Below are positions 32,945 through 42,143 of a stretch of 64,000 bases of DNA, piece after piece. The notes beneath the pieces were generated by a model. The model made no database searches and was not told where the DNA came from. It was given only the letters and a program-made list of their open reading frames with translations. Source of the stretch: CAWUEX02 sp038148375 (GTDB lineage: Bacteria; Pseudomonadota; Alphaproteobacteria; Rhodospirillales; Rhodospirillaceae); the NCBI GenBank assembly GCA_038148375.1, contig JAYQVH010000005.1, forward strand, positions 62,001 through 126,000. Reading direction: 5' to 3'. The position numbers and the translations under genes were made by a program. How positions within the stretch are numbered: the first letter of the stretch is position 1; each line of letters opens with the position of its first letter.

Positions 32945-35059
32945 CTAATTGACCGCAGGTGTCGCCGGGCGTGACAGGTCGGATGGCAGGGTCTGGGCCA
33001 ATTGCTGCGTATTGTCGAGCACGGCGCGGTAGACCTGCAGGTTTTCCATAACCCGCTGCACGTAGTTCCGGGTTTCCGTAAACGGAATTTGCTCGACCCA
33101 ATCGATCGGGTCGACTTCAGGAGTCCGCGGATCGCCGAATTCCCTGATCCATCGTCGGACCCTGTGCGGTCCGGCGTTATAGCCGGCGATCGCCATGATA
33201 TACGAGCCGTCGAATTGGTCGATCAGATCGCCCAGATACTTTGAGCCAAGACGGACATTGTATGCCGCGTCGACCGTGAGAGCGTCGCGGTCATACCGTT
33301 CATTGAGCTGACGCGAGACCACGCGGGCCGTTGCGGGCATCAGCTGCATCAGCCCTCGCGCGCCCGCCCAGCTGCGCGCGGCGACATCGAAATTGCTTTC
33401 CTGGCGTGTGATGGCCAGCAGCAACGCGCGTTCAGGCTCGTCCGGGTATTCCAATTGCGGGGCCGGAAAGCCGTATTTCAGAAGGACGATATGCTCTTGC
33501 GCCGCCCTCCGGGCGATCCACACCCCCAGGTCCGGGCGGTTGAACCTGCTCACCATTTCGGCGGCGAGGTGGCGCTCGGTGGCAAAATCCGAGGCATCCG
33601 CCGCGGCTAAGACGAAACTGCGCAGGTAATCCGTGTTGCCGATTTCCACCAGCATGCGCACGACCTGCGCCAAATCGCTTTGATGGAACGTATTGCGTTC
33701 CGTCATGGTCGGCAGTGGGTCCAACGGAAGCTGGGGCAGGGTGCCACCGGTCAGTTTCGCCAATGCGAGCTGGCCGTAATAGGTGGTGACATGAATCGCG
33801 GCCTTTTCGTACCAGCTGCGGGCGAGGTCCGCATCGCCGCCGGCTTCCGCCGCGCGGCCAATCCAGTAGGCGCCGCGTGACAGGCTGACGGGGAAGGCCA
33901 CCGCGTCGTAAACTTTGTAGAAGTGCGGCAAGGCCTGTTCGGGATCCTTGAGGAACCGCAATTGAATCCAACCGGCCAGCCACTCCGCCTCGAACACAGA
34001 CAGCGCGTCCGTTGCCTTATGTCGGGATGCGATGTCGTAAGCGTCCGTAACGCGGCCTTCTGACAGCGCTTCGCGCGCCAGGATATGACGCTCTTTCCAC
34101 CACAGGTCGGGCCGCTCCTGATCCACATTTTCCGCGCCGAGGAGTTCGGCAGCGCTGTCATAGCGGCTGCGTTTACGCCGCCATTTCAGACGGTCGTAAA
34201 CAAGACCCGAGTCCGATTGGAGCGCGGCGGGCACCTTAGCGATGGCGCTGTCGACACCGTAAGACGACGTCATCAACGCGATGCGGGCTTGAGCAAGCTT
34301 CCGTGTGTCCTCGTCGACGCGGCGCAGCATGCGATTGGCCCCGGTCGTGTGCTCGTCCCACAACAGGCGATTGAGTCTCGCCTTATGATCTTCGGGCGTT
34401 AGGGCATCATCGAATTCCCGGAGAAATTCACGTTCCTCCGCACTCGTAAATGTACCCTCTCGCCACGCCGTATGGGCAAGGTCTACGGCATCCTTTTCGC
34501 GTCCGGTGTTTTTGTACGCATACGCCAGTTGAGCCATGCCCGAACCGGTCAAAGGCGGAAAATCTTCGAACCATGCAATCAAGTCTTCGTCCGAAAGGGT
34601 TCCGTCTCTTGCGACATCCTCGGAGCGCTGGCGTATCGACGTAATGTCCGGCCAATCCGCGTGCGCCCGGATGAATTCGGTTCTCGCCTTGAACGGCGTG
34701 CGCGCGCCGGTTTCACGGAGATACAGCCAAGCGATGACGTGTCCGGGCAGGGGGTTTTCAATTTCTTCGACAAGGTCGATGGCACTTGCCCAGCGCCTGC
34801 GCTCCGCAGCTGACAGCGCGCGCGAAAACGTCTCGCGGTCGTCCTTCTCCAGAAGGTAGGCGTAATCAGCGCCAAACGGGCCGAAATAAGGCGGCTTGCG
34901 GGTTGGCAATACCGGGGCAGCGACGGTTCGTATCGCCGGACCGTCCGGTTTGGCGACGGGCAGTACGGGCGCATCGGCGGCATGTGCCGTGGCCGACAGA
35001 AGAAGCACTCCGGCGGCGAAACCGGCACCGGGCTTAAACCAGTTCACGCGTACGGCCAT
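32945..35059 (-). CDS. slt: Soluble lytic murein transglycosylase
   Basis: A 704-residue periplasmic enzyme that cleaves glycan strands of peptidoglycan with formation of 1,6-anhydro ends. The signal peptide is VNWFKPGAGFAAGVLLL...AHA. A long alpha-superhelical region of TPR-like repeats fills most of the protein. The C-terminal SLT domain contains the catalytic glutamate motif ITRQESNFD, then GARGLMQLMPATA and YIMAIAGYNAGP. An ATG at 35059 is taken as start; a GTG 12 bases upstream is possible. The gene is convergent with the M23-bactofilin operon and divergent from dapA. Confidence 0.93.
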   Translation of the reverse strand: MAVRVNWFKPGAGFAAGVLLLSATAHAADAPVLPVAKPDGPAIRTVAAPVLPTRKPPYFGPFGADYAYLLEKDDRETFSRALSAAERRRWASAIDLVEEIENPLPGHVIAWLYLRETGARTPFKARTEFIRAHADWPDITSIRQRSEDVARDGTLSDEDLIAWFEDFPPLTGSGMAQLAYAYKNTGREKDAVDLAHTAWREGTFTSAEEREFLREFDDALTPEDHKARLNRLLWDEHTTGANRMLRRVDEDTRKLAQARIALMTSSYGVDSAIAKVPAALQSDSGLVYDRLKWRRKRSRYDSAAELLGAENVDQERPDLWWKERHILAREALSEGRVTDAYDIASRHKATDALSVFEAEWLAGWIQLRFLKDPEQALPHFYKVYDAVAFPVSLSRGAYWIGRAAEAGGDADLARSWYEKAAIHVTTYYGQLALAKLTGGTLPQLPLDPLPTMTERNTFHQSDLAQVVRMLVEIGNTDYLRSFVLAAADASDFATERHLAAEMVSRFNRPDLGVWIARRAAQEHIVLLKYGFPAPQLEYPDEPERALLLAITRQESNFDVAARSWAGARGLMQLMPATARVVSRQLNERYDRDALTVDAAYNVRLGSKYLGDLIDQFDGSYIMAIAGYNAGPHRVRRWIREFGDPRTPEVDPIDWVEQIPFTETRNYVQRVMENLQVYRAVLDNTQQLAQTLPSDLSRPATPAVN

Positions 35060-35165
35060 AAACTCAAACACATCATGTTGAAAAGAACACCCGCAAAGGA
35101 TACCAAGTCTCGTGGTGTTTCGGTAGAGGCTTCAAATATTTAGCCCTCTGCGGCGGCCCGTTTGC

Positions 35166-35194
35166 TTGCCGTCAATAGCCACCAAAGCTATGGT
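35166..35194 (+). promoter_or_regulatory. Candidate sigma-70-type promoter of dapA
   Basis: TTGCCG and TATGGT are separated by 17 bases, each matching four of six consensus positions. They lie about 80 bases before the dapA ATG. Confidence 0.35.
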
Positions 35195-35273
35195 GCGGCA
35201 TCCTAAGAAATGTGCGACGCAGCGACCGTGACGTGTAATCCAGGCGCACGCGTGGCCTTCGAGAGACGAGTTC

Positions 35274-36149
35274 ATGTTCACTGGCTCAATTACTGCCCTC
35301 ATCACCCCATTCAAAGATGGCGCCGTCGATGAATCTGCTTTTCAGGAATTTATCGAGTGGCAGATCGCTGAAGGGACGCACGCTGTCGTGCCCTGCGGTA
35401 CGACGGGTGAATCTCCCGTGCTGTCTCACGACGAGCATAAGCGTGTCATTGAATTGTGTATTGAAGTCGCCAAGGAAAAAATTCCGGTAATCGCCGGCAC
35501 GGGATCGAACTCCACCGAGGAGGCGATAGACTTCACCAAACACGCCGCAAAAGCCGGTGCCGACGCGGCGCTGGTTGTCGTGCCCTATTACAACAAACCG
35601 ACCCAAGGCGGGATGATTGCGCACTTCCGCGCTGTGGCGGATTGCAGCGATTTGCCGATCATCATCTACAACGTCCCGGGGCGTACGGTTGCGGACATGT
35701 CTGTTGAGACCATGGCCGTTCTCGCGGAGCATCCCAATATTGTCGGTGTGAAAGATGCGACCGGTGATCTGGCCCGCCCGTTGGCGTCGCGTATCGAGAT
35801 CGGACGCGAGTTTTGTCTGTTGTCTGGCGATGACGACACGGCCGTGGCTTATCTTGCTCAGGGCGGTTTCGGGTGTATTTCCGTATGCTCTAACGTCGCC
35901 CCCAGACTCAACGCCGAAATGCATGACGCCTGGCGCAACGACCGCTTCGATGATGTATGGCGCATACGCGACATACTTTATCCCCTTAATGCGGCTTTGT
36001 TCTGCGAACCCAATCCGGCGCCAGTGAAGTTCGCGTGCAGCATGCTGGGCAAGTGTCTGCCCGACGCGCGGCTGCCGATGGTCCCGCTGTCGACCAAATC
36101 CATGGCGCGCGTGGAAGAGGCTATGCGCGACGTTGGCCTGTTCGACTAA
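35274..36149 (+). CDS. dapA: 4-hydroxy-tetrahydrodipicolinate synthase
   Basis: A 291-residue aldolase that condenses pyruvate with aspartate semialdehyde in lysine and diaminopimelate synthesis. Motifs are VVPCGTTGESPVLSHDEH near the active-site threonines, IIIYNVPGRTVAD (catalytic Tyr) and VGVKDATGDLARP (Schiff-base Lys). The length is standard. It is followed 12 bases later by smpB, and the slt-dapA-smpB neighbourhood is typical of alphaproteobacteria. Confidence 0.96.
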   Translation: MFTGSITALITPFKDGAVDESAFQEFIEWQIAEGTHAVVPCGTTGESPVLSHDEHKRVIELCIEVAKEKIPVIAGTGSNSTEEAIDFTKHAAKAGADAALVVVPYYNKPTQGGMIAHFRAVADCSDLPIIIYNVPGRTVADMSVETMAVLAEHPNIVGVKDATGDLARPLASRIEIGREFCLLSGDDDTAVAYLAQGGFGCISVCSNVAPRLNAEMHDAWRNDRFDDVWRIRDILYPLNAALFCEPNPAPVKFACSMLGKCLPDARLPMVPLSTKSMARVEEAMRDVGLFD

Positions 36150-36161
36150 GGCACCATAAAC

Positions 36162-36635
36162 ATGGCGAAGGCAGGGTGGATTTCGACGGGTACGGTTGCC
36201 CAGAACCGTAAGGCGCGTCACGACTACGCGATTGAAGATACAATCGAGGCCGGCCTCGTTTTAACGGGAACAGAAGTCAAATCGCTGCGCCTCGGACGGG
36301 GTAATATTCAGGAATCGTATGCCGCCGCTGAAGACGGCGGGCTATACCTCATCAACGCTTATATCCCGGAGTACGAAGGGGCCAAGCACTTCGGGCATGA
36401 ACCGAGGCGCAAGCGTAAACTCCTGTTGCATCAGCGCGAAATCGACAAGCTGTCCGCCGAGACCGCCCGTAAGGGTATGACGCTCGTGCCGCTCGCGCTG
36501 TATTTCAATGACCGCGGCATTGCGAAGCTGAAACTTGGTCTGGCGCGCGGCAAGACCAACATCGACCGCCGGGAAACCATCAAGGAACGTGACTGGAACC
36601 GGCAAAAGTCACGCCTGTTGCGGGACAAAGGCTAG
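36162..36635 (+). CDS. smpB: SsrA-binding protein SmpB
   Basis: A 157-residue RNA-binding protein that loads tmRNA onto stalled ribosomes. Clear motifs are AQNRKARHDYAIEDTIEAGL, GTEVKSLRLGRGNIQESYA and the basic C-terminal tail ETIKERDWNRQKSRLLRDKG. The tail enters the ribosomal mRNA channel. tmRNA itself was not seen in the window. Confidence 0.97.
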   Translation: MAKAGWISTGTVAQNRKARHDYAIEDTIEAGLVLTGTEVKSLRLGRGNIQESYAAAEDGGLYLINAYIPEYEGAKHFGHEPRRKRKLLLHQREIDKLSAETARKGMTLVPLALYFNDRGIAKLKLGLARGKTNIDRRETIKERDWNRQKSRLLRDKG

Positions 36636-36642
36636 CTGGTTT

Positions 36643-37296
36643 ATGGCGGATCCACCGCGCAATGAAAAACTCATCAAGACCAAGGAACAGTGGGCGCGGG
36701 ACGGCCGCGCGCTGACCGGCACGGAGTCCGATCCCACCAAATCTCGCCTTCCGCCTGGGCAGCATATCGTCAAAGACTTTCCCGTTTTGGATCTGGGCGA
36801 TCAGCCGAATCTCAGCCAGCGGGAATGGACATTGACCACGGCGGGCCAGATCGGGCGGCCGGTGCGCTGGTCCTTCGATGATCTGATGAAGCAGCCCCAA
36901 GTGGAACTGACCTGCGACATCCATTGTGTCACGACGTGGTCACGCTACGACAACCGGTGGAAAGGTGTGAGCGCCAAGCATTTGTTATCGGAGTGTCAGC
37001 CGAAGCCAACCGCCGCTTATCTTATGGTCCGCAGTTTCGACGGCTATGCGACCAATGTTCCGCTGTCCTGGTTCGATGACGACGATGTTCTTCTTGCTCA
37101 TACATGGAACGGTGCCCCGCTGACGCGGGACCATGGTGGTCCGGTGCGCCTGGTCATACCCAAATTGTACTTCTGGAAATCGGCCAAGTGGGTCCGGCAC
37201 ATCACGTTCATGGAAAAAGATGCGCCCGGCTACTGGGAGGCGCGTGGCTATCACGCCGTCGGCGACCCCTGGAAAGAAGAACGCTACGGCGGCTAG
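36643..37296 (+). CDS. Molybdopterin-dependent oxidoreductase (sulfite oxidase/MsrP-like)
   Basis: A 217-residue protein with the sulfite-oxidase-type molybdopterin-binding fold. LTCDIHCVTTWSRYDNRWKG contains the likely molybdenum-ligating cysteine. DHGGPVRLVIPKLYFWKSAK and VRHITFMEKDAPGYWE complete the fold. No signal peptide is visible, unlike periplasmic MsrP, so it may be cytoplasmic. The start at 36643 begins 7 bases after smpB; a longer frame would overlap smpB and is rejected. The physiological substrate is unknown. Confidence 0.88.
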   Translation: MADPPRNEKLIKTKEQWARDGRALTGTESDPTKSRLPPGQHIVKDFPVLDLGDQPNLSQREWTLTTAGQIGRPVRWSFDDLMKQPQVELTCDIHCVTTWSRYDNRWKGVSAKHLLSECQPKPTAAYLMVRSFDGYATNVPLSWFDDDDVLLAHTWNGAPLTRDHGGPVRLVIPKLYFWKSAKWVRHITFMEKDAPGYWEARGYHAVGDPWKEERYGG

Positions 37297-38324
37297 GCGG
37301 GTTTGCCGACCGTCATAGAAAGTGTTGACGGGGCTTCCGGCGGATACACGGTCTCCAATTCAAACCTTGCCGAATTGAGTACGTCCTTCATTTCAGATTC
37401 GGTGCGTTCGCGTCCCCGCAACAGAGTCATAATTCCAAGGTCGAGAAACTTGTTGGGGTCGGGTTCGTTCCCTGGTTTCAGCAAGGCATCGATGATGACG
37501 ACGCGCCCATCGCCGGGCATCGCCTCACGTACCGAGGTCAGGATGCGTCCGGCATCGGCGTCGGACCAGTCGTGCAAAATACGCTTCAGGAGGTATACGT
37601 CGCAATCCGGTGGAGCGGTTTCAAAGAAGTCGCCAGCAATCAGATCACAGCGATCAATCATACCCGCGGCGTTGAGGTGCGCAGGTTCGGCGATCACCTG
37701 ACTTTGATCGAACAGGACGCCGTGAATATTGGAATGCCGTTTGAGGATAGCGGCCAGCAGTCCGCCCTGGCCGCCGCCGATGTCGCAGACGCGACGAACA
37801 CCCTCGAACGGGAAAGTGGCCGCGATCACGTCGTTTTCAGGCCCTGACATCATCGCCATGGCGGCGTCGAACAGCGCGTTGAGGTCGGGGTTCTCGGCCA
37901 GGAAATCGAAAAACGGATTGCCGTGGGCGAGATCGAACGCCGGAATGCCGGTGGGCGACGCAACGGCTTCGGGAAGGGCGCGGTAGACGTCCCAAGTCAC
38001 GTCCTGCCATCGCTGACGGACCAGCATGCGGACCGATCCCGGCACACCGTCGCGCAGTACATCGGACTGCGGCGTATTGACAAAGGTCCCGTCCGGGCGC
38101 TCTTCGAAAATACCGATCGACGCGAGGTAGCGTAAAATACGGTACAGCGTCGGAGCGTGAGCGCCACATTTCTTGGCGAGGTCTGCCGCCGTTTTTGGCT
38201 CGTTTGCCAGATGCTCGGCTACGTTCAGTTCGGCGACGACGCCGATGCATCGCGCCGGCAGGACCTGACCGGTAATCTTTAGAATAGCCGCCTGGGGCGG
38301 CGCGGAAGGGCTGTCCTCTGCCAT
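37293..38324 (-). CDS. O-methyltransferase with winged-helix dimerisation domain
   Basis: About 343 residues. It belongs to the Methyltransf_2 / hydroxyneurosporene-type family: an N-terminal winged-helix dimerisation domain (TAADLAKKCGAHAPTLYRIL) and a C-terminal SAM domain with VCDIGGGQGGLLAAIL, VYLLKRILHDWSD and a final TVGKPA. In this family a His (HDW) often acts as the catalytic base. The start may instead be a GTG 30 bases upstream. It is not closely related to the tandem methyltransferases at 1-9.6 kb. The substrate is unknown; small hydroxylated aromatics or carotenoids are usual. Confidence 0.88.
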   Translation of the reverse strand: MAEDSPSAPPQAAILKITGQVLPARCIGVVAELNVAEHLANEPKTAADLAKKCGAHAPTLYRILRYLASIGIFEERPDGTFVNTPQSDVLRDGVPGSVRMLVRQRWQDVTWDVYRALPEAVASPTGIPAFDLAHGNPFFDFLAENPDLNALFDAAMAMMSGPENDVIAATFPFEGVRRVCDIGGGQGGLLAAILKRHSNIHGVLFDQSQVIAEPAHLNAAGMIDRCDLIAGDFFETAPPDCDVYLLKRILHDWSDADAGRILTSVREAMPGDGRVVIIDALLKPGNEPDPNKFLDLGIMTLLRGRERTESEMKDVLNSARFELETVYPPEAPSTLSMTVGKPA

Positions 38325-38471
38325 GGGGGTGTTCACATCCTTTTCATCGGGCACAGGATTGCAATGTCCTGGGGACTTGGCGAGACTAGGGTATCAATGT
38401 TGGCTTCGAAACCGAACCCATGGCCGGTACCGCAATTCAACCGGACGGTCGTATCCCGAAAGGACTTTTCC

Positions 38472-39026
38472 ATGCTTCGACGCACAGTGGCATCCATATT
38501 TTTTTCCGCAGCAGTGGCTTTGACGGGGGGCTCAACCGCGATGGCTGATACGGCACACGATTTCTCATTCGAGTCCATCGATGGCGGCGCGATCACAATG
38601 TCGAGCTATGAAGGCAAAGCCGTGCTGGTCGTGAACACGGCGTCTTTCTGTGGCTACACGCCGCAGTACGAAGGCCTGCAAAGCCTGTGGAGCGAGTACA
38701 AAGATAAAGGCCTCGTTGTTCTCGGTGTGCCGTCCAATGACTTTGGCGCCCAGGAGCCGGGCTCAGCGGAAGAAATCAAAGATTTCTGTGAAGCCAATTT
38801 CGACGTCGACTTCCCGCTCACGGCCAAGCAAGTCGTGAAGGGTGGCGATGCGCATCCGTTCTATCAATGGGCCGCGGCTGAGAAGGGCGCGGAAAATGCG
38901 CCGCGCTGGAACTTCCACAAGTACCTGGTCGGTCCGGACGGTTCGCTCTTGGCGGCGTTCCCAAGCAAAGTTGAGCCGATGAGCAAAGATATCGTCTCGT
39001 CGGTAGAGGCGGCGCTGGCCAAATAA
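38472..39026 (+). CDS. Glutathione peroxidase-family protein, exported
   Basis: A 184-residue thiol peroxidase of the GPx family with a signal peptide (VASIFFSAAVALTGGSTAMA). The catalytic residue is Cys, not selenocysteine, in NTASFCGYTPQYEGLQ. VLGVPSNDFGAQEPG and WNFHKYLVGPDG hold the conserved Gln and Trp-Asn of the active site. It likely reduces peroxides in the periplasm, with thioredoxin-like donors rather than glutathione, as in many bacterial GPx. The start at 38472 follows AAAGGAC. A strong terminator follows. Confidence 0.93.
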   Translation: MLRRTVASIFFSAAVALTGGSTAMADTAHDFSFESIDGGAITMSSYEGKAVLVVNTASFCGYTPQYEGLQSLWSEYKDKGLVVLGVPSNDFGAQEPGSAEEIKDFCEANFDVDFPLTAKQVVKGGDAHPFYQWAAAEKGAENAPRWNFHKYLVGPDGSLLAAFPSKVEPMSKDIVSSVEAALAK

Positions 39027-39050
39027 GCACCGAATCCGTTTCAAGTTCGG

Positions 39051-39084
39051 AGGCCGCCGGCAGAAATACCGGCGGCCTTTTCTT
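39051..39084 (+). terminator. Intrinsic terminator after the glutathione peroxidase gene
   Basis: AGGCCGCCGG and CCGGCGGCCT form a perfect 10-base-pair stem around an 8-base loop, followed by TTTTCTT. It touches the stop of the convergent amidase gene. Confidence 0.88.
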
Positions 39085-40030
39085 ACGAGAACACGAGTCT
39101 CGGGAAATAGAACGCGACAACCCAATTCGGCTGATCGACGATCTCGGTGATCCGCAGGTCGCCGCACACGCTCATCAGCATGTAGGCATCCGCGGGGGCG
39201 CATTTCTGTTCACGCACCAGCAGGTCGACCATGGCCCGGCACGCGTCGCGCGCACCCGCCATTAGGTCGGGTCCAACGCCGGTCGTCACCCAATATCCCT
39301 CTGCATCCAGGTGGCGGGTGACGGGACCGGGCGTGGAAAATTGCGGCGCCCGCGGCGCGCCCCTCTTGATTAAGTCAAATTGCAGAGAAACGGTCATCGG
39401 GCTTTCAATGGCGGTGCCGCAAATTTCGCCGTCGCCTTGGGCGGCATGCATATCGCCAACCGAAAACAGCGCACCCTGAACCTCAACCGGGAGAACAAGT
39501 TCGGTTCCGACAGAAACATCGCGTGTGTCGATATTTCCACCTGTTCGCCGTGGCGGGATCATGCTGTGCGCACCGGCCTCTTCAGGCGCAACCCCGATCG
39601 TTCCGGTGAAGGGTTTGATCGGAACTTTTGCCAGCGCGTTCCACAAGGCCGGTTCGCGTCCAGCCGTGTCGTATGACCATGTATGAAGCGCCGGCTCGTC
39701 AAAATCGTCGGCCAGCAGCCCAAATCCGGGAAAGATCGCCGTCCATCCCCATCCTGACGGTGCGATATCGAGAATCTTGACGACCAAGCCGTCACCCGGC
39801 TCCGCACCGTCAACAAAAACCGGGCCGGTTACCGGATTTGCGAGGCTCATATCGAATGCCGCCAAACCGGCGACTGTGGAGGCGGGGTCAATCTGACCGT
39901 TGGAGGCGTCTTTGCACTCGAAGGTCACGCGCTCTCCCGGTGCCACGGTCAGGACCGGCGCAATCGAGTTGTCCCAGCTACAATGGGAGTGCGTGGAGTG
40001 AAGGGTGTGGTGACCGATCGTCGAGGACAT
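39083..40030 (-). CDS. Acetamidase/formamidase family protein
   Basis: A 315-residue cytoplasmic hydrolase of the FmdA/AmdA family, which releases ammonia from formamide or short amides. Motifs are HSHCSWDNSIAPVLTVAPGE at the N-terminus, GAEPGDGLVVKILDI, GDMHAAQGDGEICGTAIE (conserved metal-site region) and YMLMSVCGDLRITEIVDQPN. The length is slightly shorter than fungal AmdS-type formamidases but normal for bacterial members. No urea or amide transporter lies nearby, so the natural substrate is open. Confidence 0.9.
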   Translation of the reverse strand: MSSTIGHHTLHSTHSHCSWDNSIAPVLTVAPGERVTFECKDASNGQIDPASTVAGLAAFDMSLANPVTGPVFVDGAEPGDGLVVKILDIAPSGWGWTAIFPGFGLLADDFDEPALHTWSYDTAGREPALWNALAKVPIKPFTGTIGVAPEEAGAHSMIPPRRTGGNIDTRDVSVGTELVLPVEVQGALFSVGDMHAAQGDGEICGTAIESPMTVSLQFDLIKRGAPRAPQFSTPGPVTRHLDAEGYWVTTGVGPDLMAGARDACRAMVDLLVREQKCAPADAYMLMSVCGDLRITEIVDQPNWVVAFYFPRLVFS

Positions 40031-40065
40031 AGCGATCTCCGTGATACGGTGGCCTTATGCGGCGC

Positions 40066-40692
40066 CTAAACGAGATTGAACACGGCCTCAAACATTGCGG
40101 TCGTGAGACGGCCCGTATTCACGTTGTAACGCGAGCAGTGATAGCTGTCGATGAGGCGTCGGCCGTCCGGCAGCGGATGGCAGGCGGCGTGACCAAACGG
40201 GTGATCCTTCTTCCGCAGCCCCAGTGTCGATAGCACCGCTTCGTGCGCGATGCGTCCCAAGGCGATGATCGTGCGCAAAGATGGAAGGGCGTTGATCTCG
40301 TCGACCAGGAAAGGACGGCAGGCCTTCTGTTCGGCACCGGTCGGTTTGTTCTGCGGCGGCACGCAGCGCACGGCATTGGTGATCCGGCTCTTGACCATGC
40401 GCAGGCCGTCGTCCGGTGACTGTCCGTATGCGCCTTCGGCCCAGCCGAACTTGATTAGGGTCGGGTACAGAAGATCGCCGGCGTAATCGCCGGTGAACGG
40501 CCGCCCTGTGCGGTTCGCCCCTTGCAGACCGGGTGCCAGCCCGACAATCAGCAATTCGCAGTCCGGCACACCGAAGGCGGGCACTGGTGCGTTGAACCAA
40601 TCAGGATGGGCGGCGCGATTGGCGTCCCGAAACTCGGCAAGCCGGGGGCAAAACTGGCAGTCGCGTGGCGGATCTTGCGGTGGGGATGCCAT
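40066..40692 (-). CDS. Uracil-DNA glycosylase, family 5 (UdgB-like)
   Basis: A 208-residue base-excision repair enzyme that removes uracil and some deaminated purines from DNA. Motif 1 is IVGLAPGLQGANRTGRPFTG, which lacks the polar Asp/Asn of family 1, as in UdgB. The C-terminal motif is DSYHCSRYNVNTGRL. Four cysteines (DCQFC, RCVPP, ACRPF) suit the Fe-S cluster of families 4 and 5. The start is ATG at 40692; its stop side faces the amidase gene. The gene lies just downstream of the LabA/NYN gene and may be cotranscribed with it. Confidence 0.93.
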   Translation of the reverse strand: MASPPQDPPRDCQFCPRLAEFRDANRAAHPDWFNAPVPAFGVPDCELLIVGLAPGLQGANRTGRPFTGDYAGDLLYPTLIKFGWAEGAYGQSPDDGLRMVKSRITNAVRCVPPQNKPTGAEQKACRPFLVDEINALPSLRTIIALGRIAHEAVLSTLGLRKKDHPFGHAACHPLPDGRRLIDSYHCSRYNVNTGRLTTAMFEAVFNLV

Positions 40693-40695
40693 CCG

Positions 40696-41325
40696 TCAGG
40701 AATTGGACTCGTAATCGTCGTCGTAATCGTCGTCGTCATAGTCGCTATCGTCCTCGTCGTCCGGGGCGTTGGCGCTTTGGTTTCTGCCTCCGCCGTGGCC
40801 GGCGCGGGCAATCGCTTTTTGCAGATCGGCCATATCGATGAAGTTATCGGCTTGGCGACGCAACTCATCGGCGACCATGGGCGGTTGAGACCGGATCGTA
40901 CTGACCACGGAAACGCGCACGCCCTTGCGTTGGACCGCTTCGACCAGGCTGCGGAAATCGCCGTCGCCGGAGAAAATGACGATGTGTTGAACGTGCTCGG
41001 CCATCTCCATCACATCGACGGCTAGTTCGATGTCCATGTTGCCCTTGACCTTGCGCCGGCCCTGGTGATCGGTGAACTCCTTGGCGGGTTTGGTGACCAT
41101 GGTGAACCCGTTGTAATCCAGCCAGTCCACGAGCGGGCGGATGGGCGAGTAATCCTGGTCTTCCATCAGCGCGGTGTAATAGAAAGCCCGCACCAGCTGC
41201 CCTTTGGAGATGAACAGATCGAGCAGACGCCGGTAATCGATGTCGAACCCGAGGGCTTTGGCCGCGGAATACAAGTTTGCCCCGTCGACAAAAAGGGCCA
41301 TGCGTTCATTGGGATAGAAAAGCAT
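40696..41325 (-). CDS. LabA-like NYN-domain protein
   Basis: A 209-residue NYN (PIN-like nuclease fold) protein of the LabA/DUF88 family. Motifs are MALFVDGANLYSAAKALG, VKGNMDIELAVDVMEMA and IVIFSGDGDFRSLVEAV. The conserved Asp residues (DGAN, DIELAVD, GDGDF) would bind Mg2+ for RNA cleavage. The last ~25 residues are an Asp/Tyr-rich tail encoded by short GTCGTC/GTAATC repeats at ~40711-40760. Family members are putative RNases with few known targets. The stop is three bases before the glycosylase gene start. Confidence 0.92.
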   Translation of the reverse strand: MLFYPNERMALFVDGANLYSAAKALGFDIDYRRLLDLFISKGQLVRAFYYTALMEDQDYSPIRPLVDWLDYNGFTMVTKPAKEFTDHQGRRKVKGNMDIELAVDVMEMAEHVQHIVIFSGDGDFRSLVEAVQRKGVRVSVVSTIRSQPPMVADELRRQADNFIDMADLQKAIARAGHGGGRNQSANAPDDEDDSDYDDDDYDDDYESNS

Positions 41326-41490
41326 TGAAATATCTCCTTGAATATTGAGTAAGTTACAAAACAGGGTTGCGTTAAAAAGCTCGAAATATCAGCAACTAAA
41401 GTCGCCGGTCTCGGTAATGATAAAACACAAACCAACTATGCGATTACTTATAGCTTGTCCGTTGAAGCATTCAAGCCGGAGTCTGTTGCG

Positions 41491-41985
41491 GTGATTCTGA
41501 TTGCGTTTGGCGCAAACCTCGACAGTCCGGTGGGATCGCCGCGCGAAACCATTGCTGCGGCGCTGGCGGAACTGGCCCGGCGCAGCATCGAGCCGGTGCG
41601 CCGCTCAGCATTGTTTGAAACCGCACCGGTTCCCCCGTCCGGGCAGCCGAACTACATCAACGGCGTCCTCGAGGTGGTGACGGCCCTGCCGCCGGACCTC
41701 TTACTTGCAGACCTCTTGGACATTGAGCGTCAATTCGGCCGGGAGCGCGGCGATGAGAAAAACGCCCCCCGCAGCCTCGATCTCGATCTGATCGCCTATG
41801 GCACGGTGGTGCAGGACGGGCCGCCCATTCTGCCCCATCCCCGTATGGCGGAGCGGGCCTTTGTCTTGCTTCCCCTGTTTGAGATCGCGCCGGAATGGGT
41901 CCATCCGGTCCTGAATCTGGCAGTTCCGGACCTGCTGGCCCGCCTGAAAGCCCCGGACTCCCAGGCGATCCGGGTATCAGGCTGA
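41491..41985 (+). CDS. folK: 2-amino-4-hydroxy-6-hydroxymethyldihydropteridine pyrophosphokinase
   Basis: A 164-residue enzyme of folate synthesis that transfers pyrophosphate from ATP to hydroxymethyl-dihydropterin. Motifs are IAFGANLDSP, RSALFETAPVPPSGQPNYIN, RDLDLDL-like RSLDLDLIAYG and LPHPRMAERAFVLLPL. A GTG at 41491 is preferred, since it gives the family N-terminus and has CCGGAG 9 bases upstream; a TTG at 41455 would add 12 residues. It stands at the start of the folK-rpoZ-rsh block. Confidence 0.93.
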   Translation: MILIAFGANLDSPVGSPRETIAAALAELARRSIEPVRRSALFETAPVPPSGQPNYINGVLEVVTALPPDLLLADLLDIERQFGRERGDEKNAPRSLDLDLIAYGTVVQDGPPILPHPRMAERAFVLLPLFEIAPEWVHPVLNLAVPDLLARLKAPDSQAIRVSG

Positions 41986-42143
41986 GGCCCAACCGAATGG
42001 GGAAAAGCGAAAAAGCCTTGTTTTTCCGCCACTTTCTCTTTAAACACGCGGCCAATCTCAAACCAACAGGCGCGCGGCAGGAATTTGACCGCGAGCAGCC
42101 GTAAACAGGCTGCGTCTGCGCCTTCCAGCATCAGGATGGACTT

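Noticed and set aside
40711..40765. Simple repeat as a CRISPR or phase-variable element
   Set aside because: The GTCGTC/GTAATC repeats encode the Asp-rich tail of the LabA-like protein and keep the reading frame; there are no spacers.
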